Part shown: piece after piece, positions 5,939-11,986 of the stretch
Numbering within the stretch: the stretch's first letter is position 1
Layout: every line of letters begins with the position of its first letter
Source: Bacteroidota bacterium
Lineage (GTDB): Bacteria > Bacteroidota > Bacteroidia > Bacteroidales > CG2-30-32-10
Assembly (NCBI GenBank): GCA_013334735.1
Contig: JAAXXA010000009.1
Coordinates: 5,308-17,293, forward strand
Reading direction: 5' to 3'
Length of the DNA: 11,986 nt
Made by a program: the position numbers and the translations under genes
Notes under the pieces: generated by a model
The model's input: the letters and a program-made list of their open reading frames with translations, nothing else
What the model was told of the DNA's origin: nothing
The model's database searches: none

Positions 5939-8401
5939 ATGAACGTTAATAATATTAATTCTGTTAGGGAAACGCAAAATAATAATCAAAATATTTTTAT
6001 TAGAAAAATAAAAAATATCCTGACATTTATTTTAAAATTTTTAAAGTGGTTGTGGAATAAGAAAAAATCTTTTTCCGGCTATATAAAAAATATAATCTTC
6101 CGAATTATTCCTTACTTAAAGTGGAATACATGGCATTCTATAATAATCAGAAAATTTATTAAGTACATTTTTAACCTGATCTTGGTTATTGCTTTTTACT
6201 TTTTTGCTGTATTTATTAATTTTCTGTGGCTTTTTGGTTCTTCGCCTGATATTGATACGGATAAAAGCCCTGAAATGTCCGTAGCTTCTGAATTATATAC
6301 AGCCGATAGTGTTCAGATAGGCAGATATTTTAAAGAAAACCGGGTTCCTGTTGAATACGGTGAAATTTCAAAAAATATAATAAACGCGCTTATAGCAACT
6401 GAAGATGCTCGATTTTTCGATCACGGAGGAGTAGATTTAAAAGCTACTTTTTCAATATTATGGTATGTGATGAAAGGAGATCAAAGAGGCGGAAGCACTA
6501 TAACACAGCAATTGGCTAAAAATCTTTTCAAAACTAGAAAAATTTACCGTGGACTTTTAGGTAAAATACCTTATGTTAGAACATTCGTATCAAAAACAAA
6601 AGAATGGATTACTGCTGTTAAGCTTGAACGCAATTACAGCAAGGAAGATATTCTTACAATGTACCTTAATACAGTTGATTTTGGAAATAATACTTTTGGT
6701 ATTAAAGTAGCCTGCCGTACTTATTTTAACAAATTACCTTTTCAGGTTAATATTCAGGAAGCGGCTACGCTTATCGGAATATTGAAAGCGCCTACTACAT
6801 TTAATCCAATACTTAATCCTAAGAAATGTAAAGAAAGAAGAAATATTGTTCTTTCGCAGATGCTTAAATACAAATATCTTACTTTTAGGGAATATGATTC
6901 AATAAGTAAACTTCCTATTGTACTTGATTATAATGTTCAGGATCCTACAGAAACTTTACTTGGGTCTTATGTAAGAACTGCTGTTTCAAACTATTTGAAA
7001 AACTGGTGTAAACAGTCGGGTTATGATATTTATACCAGTGGGTTAAAAATATACACGTCTATAGATTCACGCTTGCAAAAATATGCCGAAGAATCTGTTG
7101 AAGAGCAGATAAAGAAATTACAAAAAAGGTTCAATAACCACTGGGGAAAAGAAAATCCGTGGATTAACGAAAAGGAAAAGGAAATACCTAATTTTATTGA
7201 AGATTTTGTAAAAAGAACATCTTTATACAGTGGTTTGAAAAAACGATATAAAAACAATGAAGACTCAATAAATTATGTACTAAATACTCCAAGGAAAATG
7301 ACATTGTTTTCATGGAAAAAAAGAGAAATTGATACTGTTCTAAGTCCTATGGATTCTATAAGGTATATGAAGAGATTTCTTAATGCAGGCTTCGTGGTAA
7401 TGGATCCATATACTGGAAAAATTAAAGCATGGGTAGGAGGGATTAATTATAAATTTTTCAAATACGATCATGTTAACCAGGCAAAACGGCAACCGGGTTC
7501 TACTTTTAAACCATTTGTTTATTGCGCGGCAATTGACAATGGATGGTCGCCATGCGATAGGATTGTTGATCAGCGTGTTACTGTAAAATATGAGGAAGAT
7601 GGCAAACAAAAAACATGGTCGCCTCATAATGCAAACTGTGAATTTACAGGCAGCAACATGACATTACGATATGCAATGGCACGTTCTGTAAATTCTGTAA
7701 CGGTGCAGCTTTCGGAAAAAGTTGGATTTAAAACAGTAGCGGATTATGCTAATAAATTAGGTATTTCGAGCAAATTAAAACCTGTTCCGTCAATAGGACT
7801 TGGTTCAAATGATGTTACACTTCTTGAAATGGTTGCTGCGTATAGTACATTCCTTAATCGTGGTGTTTATACAGAACCTTTCCTCGTTACAAAAATTACA
7901 GATAGAAACGGCAAGCTTATTAAAGAGTTTAAACCTGTGCAAAAACGTGTTCTAAGCGAAGAAACGGCATTCCTTATGGTTTATATGCTTAAAGGCGGTC
8001 TGGAAGAACCGGGAGGAACATCACAATCATTGTGGGATTACGGAGAAATTTTTGGAGATAATGAAATTGGAGGTAAAACGGGAACTTCATCAAATTATTC
8101 CGACGGTTGGTTTATGGGTGTTACTAAAGACCTTGTAACAGGTTCATGGGTAGGAGGGGAAGACAGGTGCATACATTTCAGAAAAGAAGTTAAAATGGAG
8201 GGATGTCATTCCGCACTACCTATTTATGGCATTTTTATGACTAAAGTTTATAATGATAAAAAAACAGGAATAACAAAAGGAAAATTCCCCAAAGCTACTG
8301 TTAAAATTAATAAAGATTGTTACTGCCCTACTCAATGGGAAAAAAAGGATACTACCAAAGATGATTCTGATGAAGCTGTTGAATCTGAATATAATGAGTA
8401 A
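5939..8401 (+). CDS. mrcA: Class A penicillin-binding protein (PBP1A-type)
   Basis: A bifunctional peptidoglycan synthase of 820 residues from the ATG; an in-frame TTG at 5915 would add 8. After a basic, tryptophan-rich cytoplasmic tail of about 75 residues comes one membrane helix (about 76-99). The GT51 glycosyltransferase domain shows ATEDARFFDHGG with catalytic E155, GGSTITQQLAKN (184-195), E222 in SKTKEWITAVKLE, and ILTMYLN. The transpeptidase domain shows S521-TF-K524 in RQPGSTFKPF, SVN at 583-585, and KTGT at 713-716. All catalytic motifs are intact. An acidic tail ends the protein. It polymerises lipid II glycan and cross-links stem peptides at the outer face of the inner membrane. 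The long cytoplasmic tail is unusual for PBP1A, where it is generally much shorter. Confidence 0.95.
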   Translation: MNVNNINSVRETQNNNQNIFIRKIKNILTFILKFLKWLWNKKKSFSGYIKNIIFRIIPYLKWNTWHSIIIRKFIKYIFNLILVIAFYFFAVFINFLWLFGSSPDIDTDKSPEMSVASELYTADSVQIGRYFKENRVPVEYGEISKNIINALIATEDARFFDHGGVDLKATFSILWYVMKGDQRGGSTITQQLAKNLFKTRKIYRGLLGKIPYVRTFVSKTKEWITAVKLERNYSKEDILTMYLNTVDFGNNTFGIKVACRTYFNKLPFQVNIQEAATLIGILKAPTTFNPILNPKKCKERRNIVLSQMLKYKYLTFREYDSISKLPIVLDYNVQDPTETLLGSYVRTAVSNYLKNWCKQSGYDIYTSGLKIYTSIDSRLQKYAEESVEEQIKKLQKRFNNHWGKENPWINEKEKEIPNFIEDFVKRTSLYSGLKKRYKNNEDSINYVLNTPRKMTLFSWKKREIDTVLSPMDSIRYMKRFLNAGFVVMDPYTGKIKAWVGGINYKFFKYDHVNQAKRQPGSTFKPFVYCAAIDNGWSPCDRIVDQRVTVKYEEDGKQKTWSPHNANCEFTGSNMTLRYAMARSVNSVTVQLSEKVGFKTVADYANKLGISSKLKPVPSIGLGSNDVTLLEMVAAYSTFLNRGVYTEPFLVTKITDRNGKLIKEFKPVQKRVLSEETAFLMVYMLKGGLEEPGGTSQSLWDYGEIFGDNEIGGKTGTSSNYSDGWFMGVTKDLVTGSWVGGEDRCIHFRKEVKMEGCHSALPIYGIFMTKVYNDKKTGITKGKFPKATVKINKDCYCPTQWEKKDTTKDDSDEAVESEYNE

Positions 8402-8497
8402 TCTTTAACCTTTAGAGTAATTTATTCAAATGTAAAAACCACTGTCTTTGCCGGTGCTAATGTATATTTGGCTTTGCCATCAATTTTTTTAATTTAA

Positions 8498-8651
8498 GAA
8501 CAAGGATTAACGAATAATGATTTTAGAAGTTTTTTGATTTAGCACAAATAAAATAGTTGGAGGTTTTTACTTCACAAATTAAAAAACATTAACTTAGCAA
8601 AGCGCTTACGAACACCTATGATAATAGGGTATTTGTGAGTAATCCTTGTTC
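8498..8651. repeat. 154-bp segment bounded by 12-bp inverted repeats
   Basis: GAACAAGGATTA (8498-8509) and its exact reverse complement TAATCCTTGTTC (8640-8651) bound a non-coding AT-rich segment. Just inside the right arm, ATTTGTGA (8631-8638) pairs with TCACAAAT (8572-8579). No transposase and no obvious target-site duplication are seen. It could be a small non-autonomous element or a folded RNA region. Confidence 0.5.
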
Positions 8652-8693
8652 GATATTAATGTTTTCCTCTTTTAGAGGGTTCTGTGATTAAAG

Positions 8694-8712
8694 CCACCGT
8701 TTTTAACGGTGG
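8694..8712. terminator. Terminator hairpin, probably bidirectional
   Basis: CCACCGTT (8694-8701) and AACGGTGG (8705-8712) form an 8-bp perfect stem with a 3-base loop. It lies 4 bases beyond the stop of the minus-strand gene at 8717 and is followed by GCTTTAATC on that strand. On the plus strand it is followed by TCTTTTACTT, so it can also stop transcripts from the penicillin-binding protein gene. Confidence 0.75.
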
Positions 8713-8716
8713 TCTT

Positions 8717-9382
8717 TTACTTAAATGTTTTCAGATTTGCTTCTCCAAATACAGAATCCAAGTTAATATTATAATCGGGGAAATTATAATTCTTTTGATT
8801 TTCTTTATTATTTAAAAAAGATAGTATTCCGTAAAGATAAAGGTTTATCGTATAATCATTGATAGTTGTTGTACTATTAATATTTAACTCACTCAAAAAA
8901 GCAATAATTTTGAGCATTTCTTCAGGCTTTTGACTTGTTATTTTTAAATAATTTTTTAAAAAAGAAAATGCTGCTGCATAAGCATTAACATTAACAGCAG
9001 TATCTTTAATAATATCTTCCTGAGAATACCCCGATAAAATTGAAACCGTAATTAAATTATTTCTAAAATAGTTTTTCCCGTTCAGTGTAAGTCCCATTAT
9101 ACCGTAAACACGCGGTAATTCTTCGCTGCTTTCAGGGGTATTGTAAGATATATGTTTAAAATGAGTATAATGATACGAAACGGCTTCTAAAATACCTTTT
9201 GGCACTTCAGGATACATGCTATATGCTTTTTCAAAGAAAACTTTAACATCTGAATAATTTTTTACCAGAGCATTTTCAACTTGTTCATTTATTGCTTTCC
9301 CCTGATATTGTTCTTGCGCAAACACTTCAGCCTTAAAAATAAATGACAGTAACACATTTAAGAGGAAAAATATTTTTTTCAT
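8717..9382 (-). CDS. Secreted protein with degenerate lysozyme-like (SLT-like) domain
   Basis: A 221-residue exported protein from the ATG at 9382; a TTG two codons upstream is unlikely. The signal peptide is residues 1-22 (MKKIFF..., cleavage after VFA). Residues 57-110 line up with the lytic-transglycosylase pattern: YPEVPKGILEAVSYHYTHF corresponds to the PxxLLxAIxxxESxF block, and YGIMGLTLNG to the GLMQ block. The position of the catalytic glutamate is a tyrosine (Y72), so enzymatic activity is doubtful. From memory, this domain occurs at the N terminus of longer Bacteroidota proteins that continue into an N-acetylmuramoyl-L-alanine amidase. Here the protein stops at NLDSVFGEANLKTFK with a terminator directly after it, so it is either a stand-alone version or a truncated one. 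Function unknown; a cell-wall link is inferred. Confidence 0.75.
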   Translation of the reverse strand: MKKIFFLLNVLLSFIFKAEVFAQEQYQGKAINEQVENALVKNYSDVKVFFEKAYSMYPEVPKGILEAVSYHYTHFKHISYNTPESSEELPRVYGIMGLTLNGKNYFRNNLITVSILSGYSQEDIIKDTAVNVNAYAAAFSFLKNYLKITSQKPEEMLKIIAFLSELNINSTTTINDYTINLYLYGILSFLNNKENQKNYNFPDYNINLDSVFGEANLKTFK

Positions 9383-9401
9383 GTGCAAATGTTTTTAAAA
9401 T

Positions 9402-9434
9402 AATAAAGCGTACGTTTAACGCGTACGCTTTATT
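9402..9434 (-). terminator. Terminator of the tRNA gene
   Basis: A 13-bp perfect inverted repeat, AATAAAGCGTACG (9402-9414) and CGTACGCTTTATT (9422-9434), with a 7-base loop. It starts 2 bases beyond the encoded CCA of the tRNA on the minus strand and is followed by ATTTTAAAAAC. It also separates the tRNA from the secreted-protein gene that starts at 9382. Confidence 0.8.
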
Positions 9435-9436
9435 TG

Positions 9437-9513
9437 TGGTGGGCCCACCTGGGATCGAACCAGGGACCCTCAGATTATGAGTCTGATGCTCTAACCAGCT
9501 GAGCTATGAGCCC
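9437..9513 (-). tRNA. tRNA with anticodon CAT (Met or lysidine-modified Ile2)
   Basis: A complete cloverleaf of 77 bases including an encoded CCA (9439-9437). The acceptor stem is GGGCTCA/TGGGCCC (one T-G pair), the D stem GCTC/GAGC, the anticodon stem TCAGA/TCTGA, the loop CTCATAA with anticodon CAT, and the T stem CCTGG/CCAGG with a TTCGATC loop. The acceptor stem starts with a paired G1-C72, so it is not a bacterial initiator of the usual unpaired type. Elongator Met and Ile2 (C34 converted to lysidine by TilS) both have this anticodon. C4-G69 leans towards Ile2, but I cannot settle it. Confidence 0.95.
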
Positions 9514-9602
9514 GTGTTTCAAAAAAAATTATGATATTTGCATCTGAAACGGGGTGCAATTTTACATATTTATTTTGATGTGTACAAATATTTTTTAAAA
9601 AT

Positions 9603-10226
9603 ATGATTAAAAATATTATTTTCGATTTAGGCGCGGTGCTTTTAAATATTGACTTTAAGAAGACAATAGAAGCTTTTAGAAAACTTGGAATAACAAATAT
9701 TGATGAACTTTTTTCAGAATATTCGCAAAAAGAATTTTTTGATTCTTTTGAAAAGGGGCTTATTACTCCTCAACAATTCAGGGCGGAAATAAGGAAATAT
9801 TTACAAAATATACTTGCAGATGAAGATATTGATGACGCATGGAATGGAATGATTCTATATTTTCCTATCGAAAACATTAACCTTTTAATTAGCTTAAAAA
9901 GTAAATACCGTACATTTTTATTAAGTAATACAAACGAAACTCATTATATTTTTTATAACAAAATTTTGCAAACTCAATTCAAAATTGATAATCTTTCTAA
10001 TCTTTTTGAAAAAGCCTATTACTCTCATAAATTAGGTTTACGAAAACCTGACAAGGAAATATTTAATCTCGTTTTAAAAGAAAATAATTTGATTCAGGAA
10101 GAAACATTATTTATTGACGATAATCCTCGGAATATAGCAACTGCAAGTACTTTGGGAATAAATACAGTTCTACTAAAACCGCCAAAAATCCTTTTGAAAG
10201 TTTTACACGAAAAAGAGTTAATCTAA
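9603..10226 (+). CDS. HAD-IA phosphatase, YihX-like
   Basis: A 207-residue HAD-superfamily hydrolase. Motif I is IIFDLGAVLLNID with nucleophile D8, motif II LLSNTN with S108, motif III K148 in GLRKPDKEIF, and motif IV D172-D173 in LFIDDNPRN. The helical cap lies between motifs I and II (about 18-90), as in subfamily IA. The second aspartate of the usual DxD in motif I is a glycine (G10). This substitution is shared with the YihX branch (FDLGNV), whose E. coli member removes phosphate from alpha-glucose-1-phosphate and other sugar phosphates. The substrate here is unknown. There is no signal peptide. The gene stands alone, divergent from the tRNA and convergent with dusB. Confidence 0.88.
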   Translation: MIKNIIFDLGAVLLNIDFKKTIEAFRKLGITNIDELFSEYSQKEFFDSFEKGLITPQQFRAEIRKYLQNILADEDIDDAWNGMILYFPIENINLLISLKSKYRTFLLSNTNETHYIFYNKILQTQFKIDNLSNLFEKAYYSHKLGLRKPDKEIFNLVLKENNLIQEETLFIDDNPRNIATASTLGINTVLLKPPKILLKVLHEKELI

Positions 10227-10317
10227 ATACACCTTGCAAACTGCTAACTTATATATTAATCTAAATTTTTTAACTCGTTTATGTATTATATTTTTAGGTA
10301 ATTTCTATATTTTTGGT

Positions 10318-10361
10318 TTTATCCGTTCCGTGGCAATCATGTTTTTCCGCGTTATCCGCGC
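10318..10361 (-). repeat. Degenerate CGCGGATAA-type repeat overlapping the dusB stop
   Basis: On the minus strand this reads as loosely repeated units, CGCGGATAA, CGCGGAAAAA, CCACGGAACGGATAAAA. The first unit overlaps the last two codons and the TAA stop of dusB. Similar ACGGAT-type degenerate repeats are ones I recall from Bacteroidota intergenic regions. The evidence within the window is the internal repetition only. Confidence 0.45.
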
Positions 10362-11347
10362 TTCAATTGAAAATTGTAATACTCTTTTATTTTTAAAAGA
10401 ATTTCTTCTGTTTCAACAAAGCTTATTGATTGCATGAGCGCTGTTTTAAATTGTTTGAAATTTTCCAAACCTTTAAAATACCCGCTGTAATGTGTCCTCA
10501 TTTCAAGCACTCCGGTTCTTTCACCTTTTTGCTCTACCGATAAAATAAGATGTTCTCTGCAAATATCTGTTCTTTCGGTAATATCAGGGTATTGTGCCTG
10601 TTTTCCGGTTTTTAAAAATTCTTTTATTTGTTTGAATATCCATGGATTTCCTATAACTGCTCTGCCTATCATAATTCCATCAATATTATATTTTTGTTTC
10701 ATTTCAAGAGCTTTCTGCGGACTGTCAATATCTCCGTTCCCAATAACAGGAATATACATCCTTTGATTGTTTTTAACTTTACCAATCAACGTCCAATCGG
10801 CTTTACCCGTGTAAAGTTGCGAACGTGTGCGCCCATGTATGGTAAGCGCTTTTATACCGGTGTCCTGCAATTGCTCGGCAACATCTACAATATTACACGT
10901 TTTTTCATCCCATCCGATTCTGGTTTTTACTGTAACAGGAAGTGAAGTTGATTTTACCACAGCTTTAGTCATTTCAATCATTTTCGGAATATCTTTGAGC
11001 ATTGCCGCTCCGGCTCCTTTACTTACAACTTTTCTTACAGGGCAGCCGAAGTTTATATCTATCAAATCAGGTCTTGCCTGTTCTGCAAGTTCCGCGGCAA
11101 GTATCATAGAATTAATATCATGTCCGAATATCTGGATACCTATTGGTCTTTCCTCTTCTAACAAAACTAATTTTCTGGTACTTTTCACGGCGTTTCTAAT
11201 CAGTCCTTCAGATGAAATAAATTCTGTAAACATCAAATCTACTCCAAATTGCTTGCATATTCGCCGGAAAGATGTATCTGTTATATCTTCCATTGGAGCT
11301 AACAATACGGGAAATTCACCAAGTTCAATATTTCCAATTTTAACCAT
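10352..11347 (-). CDS. dusB: tRNA-dihydrouridine synthase, DusB type
   Basis: A 331-residue FMN enzyme that reduces specific uridines in the tRNA D loop to dihydrouridine with NADPH. The TIM-barrel landmarks are present: the FMN-binding LAPMEDITDTSFRR (16-29), catalytic C102 in INFGCPVRKVVSKGAGAAML, K141 in TVKTRIGWD, H171 in IHGRTRSQLYTGKADW, IGNGDI (202-207), and IGRAVIGNPWIF (227-238). The C-terminal helical domain includes MRTHYSGYFKGL. The length and N terminus (IGNIELGEFPVLLAPM) fit the DusB/NifR3 branch. The last codons and the stop lie inside a short repeat unit. It is monocistronic; no clear upstream promoter motif was seen. Confidence 0.95.
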   Translation of the reverse strand: MVKIGNIELGEFPVLLAPMEDITDTSFRRICKQFGVDLMFTEFISSEGLIRNAVKSTRKLVLLEEERPIGIQIFGHDINSMILAAELAEQARPDLIDINFGCPVRKVVSKGAGAAMLKDIPKMIEMTKAVVKSTSLPVTVKTRIGWDEKTCNIVDVAEQLQDTGIKALTIHGRTRSQLYTGKADWTLIGKVKNNQRMYIPVIGNGDIDSPQKALEMKQKYNIDGIMIGRAVIGNPWIFKQIKEFLKTGKQAQYPDITERTDICREHLILSVEQKGERTGVLEMRTHYSGYFKGLENFKQFKTALMQSISFVETEEILLKIKEYYNFQLKRG

Positions 11348-11952
11348 TTTTCATTTTATGTAAAAACTTTTTGCTATTTCGACCGCTTATTGAGCGGAGC
11401 CGTAGTAAAAGAGAGAAATCTAATAAATAATATTAACTTTTTTATCTTACTATACTCGAGGAAAATAGGTTTGCGAAAATTCAAGCCTGAATTAATTGAA
11501 AATTTTCAGTTCTTTTTTATACTCGTGAAAATTTTCAAAGAAACTCAATTTTTTTTCTTTAAAAATTGCAAATTTTTCGTAGTACTTATTATATGTTGTT
11601 TTTTTCTTAAAAAAACTTCCATAATCGCTCTATAATGTTAGAAAAACGCCATATAGCAACAAAGAAAAAACAAATACTTCATCCTTGTCCAAAAACCGTT
11701 TATTAATTTGCTGTGATTACTTTATCTGCAATAGTATAAAATATTCCCCATCCCAAAGACTTTTCATTGAAAATATTATAAAGTAATAGTTCGATAATTC
11801 CTGTTTCTATGGGCTAAAGCCCTTTGTTAGCAAGGGTTTTTTATAACCCCGCCATTTGGTAGCTGAGCGTAGCCGAAGCTAAAGGCGGGGTTATAATAAA
11901 ACTCAATGAATTCGGGGTCTTTAGTCCCTAACTTAAGAACTTTTACTATATA
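11348..11952. other. Long AT-rich non-coding region
   Basis: No convincing gene fills these 605 bases. It holds a small hairpin CCGCT/AGCGG (11383-11397) inside a fragment resembling the dispersed-repeat core (TGAGCGGAGCC). It also holds two copies of the 12-bp palindrome TGAAAATTTTCA (11497-11508 and 11526-11537), a possible 3' coding remnant on the minus strand (11703-11810), and repeat copy 2 (11811-11928). A plus-strand open frame at 11390-11635 is low-complexity and lacks any family pattern. Confidence 0.6.
11811..11928 (+). repeat. Structured dispersed repeat, copy 2
   Basis: It starts GGGCTAAAGCCCTTTGTT (11811-11828), identical to copy 1. It contains a perfect 13-bp stem, TTATAACCCCGCC (11841-11853) with GGCGGGGTTATAA (11884-11896), enclosing the same TTTGGTAGC / GAGCG / AGCC / AAGCTAA core (11855-11882). 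It ends with GGGGTCTTTAGTCCC (11914-11928), roughly the reverse complement of its own beginning. The whole unit is therefore a nested hairpin with near-inverted ends. It is in the opposite orientation to copy 1. Confidence 0.8.
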
Positions 11953-11986
11953 TCATTTTAAAATCTCATAAATTTCAGTCCATGCC
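11953..11986 (-). CDS. Possible 3' end of a gene running off the window
   Basis: On the minus strand the last bases translate as AWTEIYEILK followed by TGA (11955-11953). The composition is protein-like and the position, beyond the repeat, suits the end of an upstream gene, but ten codons are too few to identify anything or to exclude chance. Confidence 0.25.
   Translation of the reverse strand, partial: AWTEIYEILK

Larger units (their letters stand above)
8402..8716. other. Convergent intergenic region with inverted repeats
   Basis: No coding signal is seen in these 315 bases on either strand. It holds a 12-bp perfect inverted repeat pair (8498-8509 with 8640-8651), a second pair interleaved with it (8583-8592 with 8656-8665), a third (8572-8579 with 8631-8638), and a terminator hairpin at 8694-8712. 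No clean terminator lies right behind the penicillin-binding protein stop. Confidence 0.65.

Noticed and set aside
9382..9388. TTG start two codons upstream for the secreted protein
   Set aside because: The ATG at 9382 gives a normal MKKIFF signal peptide; the TTG adds only two residues.
9603..9640. HAD gene as inactive because motif I lacks the second Asp
   Set aside because: The DLG form is normal in the YihX branch, and motifs II, III and IV are intact.
10234..10437. 67-codon plus-strand open frame across the dusB 3' end
   Set aside because: It overlaps the dusB coding region antisense and consists of hydrophobic low-information sequence.
10827..11363. 178-codon plus-strand open frame
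   Set aside because: It is the antisense shadow of dusB, whose motifs and catalytic residues are unambiguous.
11390..11635. 81-codon plus-strand open frame
   Set aside because: It starts with TTG, is dominated by Phe, Ile and Lys as expected from AT-rich non-coding DNA, contains the hairpin and palindrome sites, and shows no family pattern.

Overview
The window looks like chromosomal DNA of an AT-rich member of the Bacteroidota. The evidence is the promoter style (TTG, a 19-bp spacer, then TAnnTTTG before hicB), the general lack of Shine-Dalgarno sequences, the WCGPC TlpA-type thioredoxin, the bifunctional penicillin-binding protein, and GGGCTAAAGCCC-type intergenic repeats, which I recall (not searched) from that phylum. 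No phage, transposase, integrase, CRISPR or rRNA is visible.

Layout. Positions 70-2394, minus strand, hold a tight four-gene cluster read in the order hicB, hicA, a PqqD/RRE-like gene, pepD. The gaps are 1, 0 and 2 bases, and a good promoter lies just upstream of hicB. Upstream of that is a large OPT-family oligopeptide transporter (2506-4581, minus) with its own terminator and a strong Shine-Dalgarno site. A 356-base gap with a heptamer inverted repeat separates it from a secreted or membrane-anchored TlpA-like thioredoxin (4938-5540, minus). A divergent 374-base intergenic region containing one copy of a structured repeat leads to a class A penicillin-binding protein (5939-8401, plus). A 315-base convergent gap follows. 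Then come a secreted protein with a degenerate lysozyme-like domain (8717-9382, minus), a tRNA with anticodon CAT (minus), a YihX-like HAD phosphatase (9603-10226, plus) and a DusB-type tRNA-dihydrouridine synthase (10352-11347, minus). The last 640 bases are mostly non-coding. They carry the second copy of the structured repeat and perhaps the 3' end of a gene that runs off the window.

How the genes fit together. OPT transporter plus PepD gives uptake and cytosolic hydrolysis of small peptides. The penicillin-binding protein and the lysozyme-like secreted protein belong to the envelope; the tRNA and DusB belong to translation. The most unusual arrangement is a HicBA toxin-antitoxin pair at the head of one transcription unit with a PqqD-like (RRE fold) protein and a dipeptidase. 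The other points of interest are a paired dispersed repeat, a 51-bp in-frame insertion in the thioredoxin gene with short inverted ends, a repeat that supplies the stop codon of dusB, and an interleaved inverted-repeat structure after the penicillin-binding protein. I found no clearly new multi-gene system; the hicBA-RRE-pepD cluster is the best candidate for a closer look.
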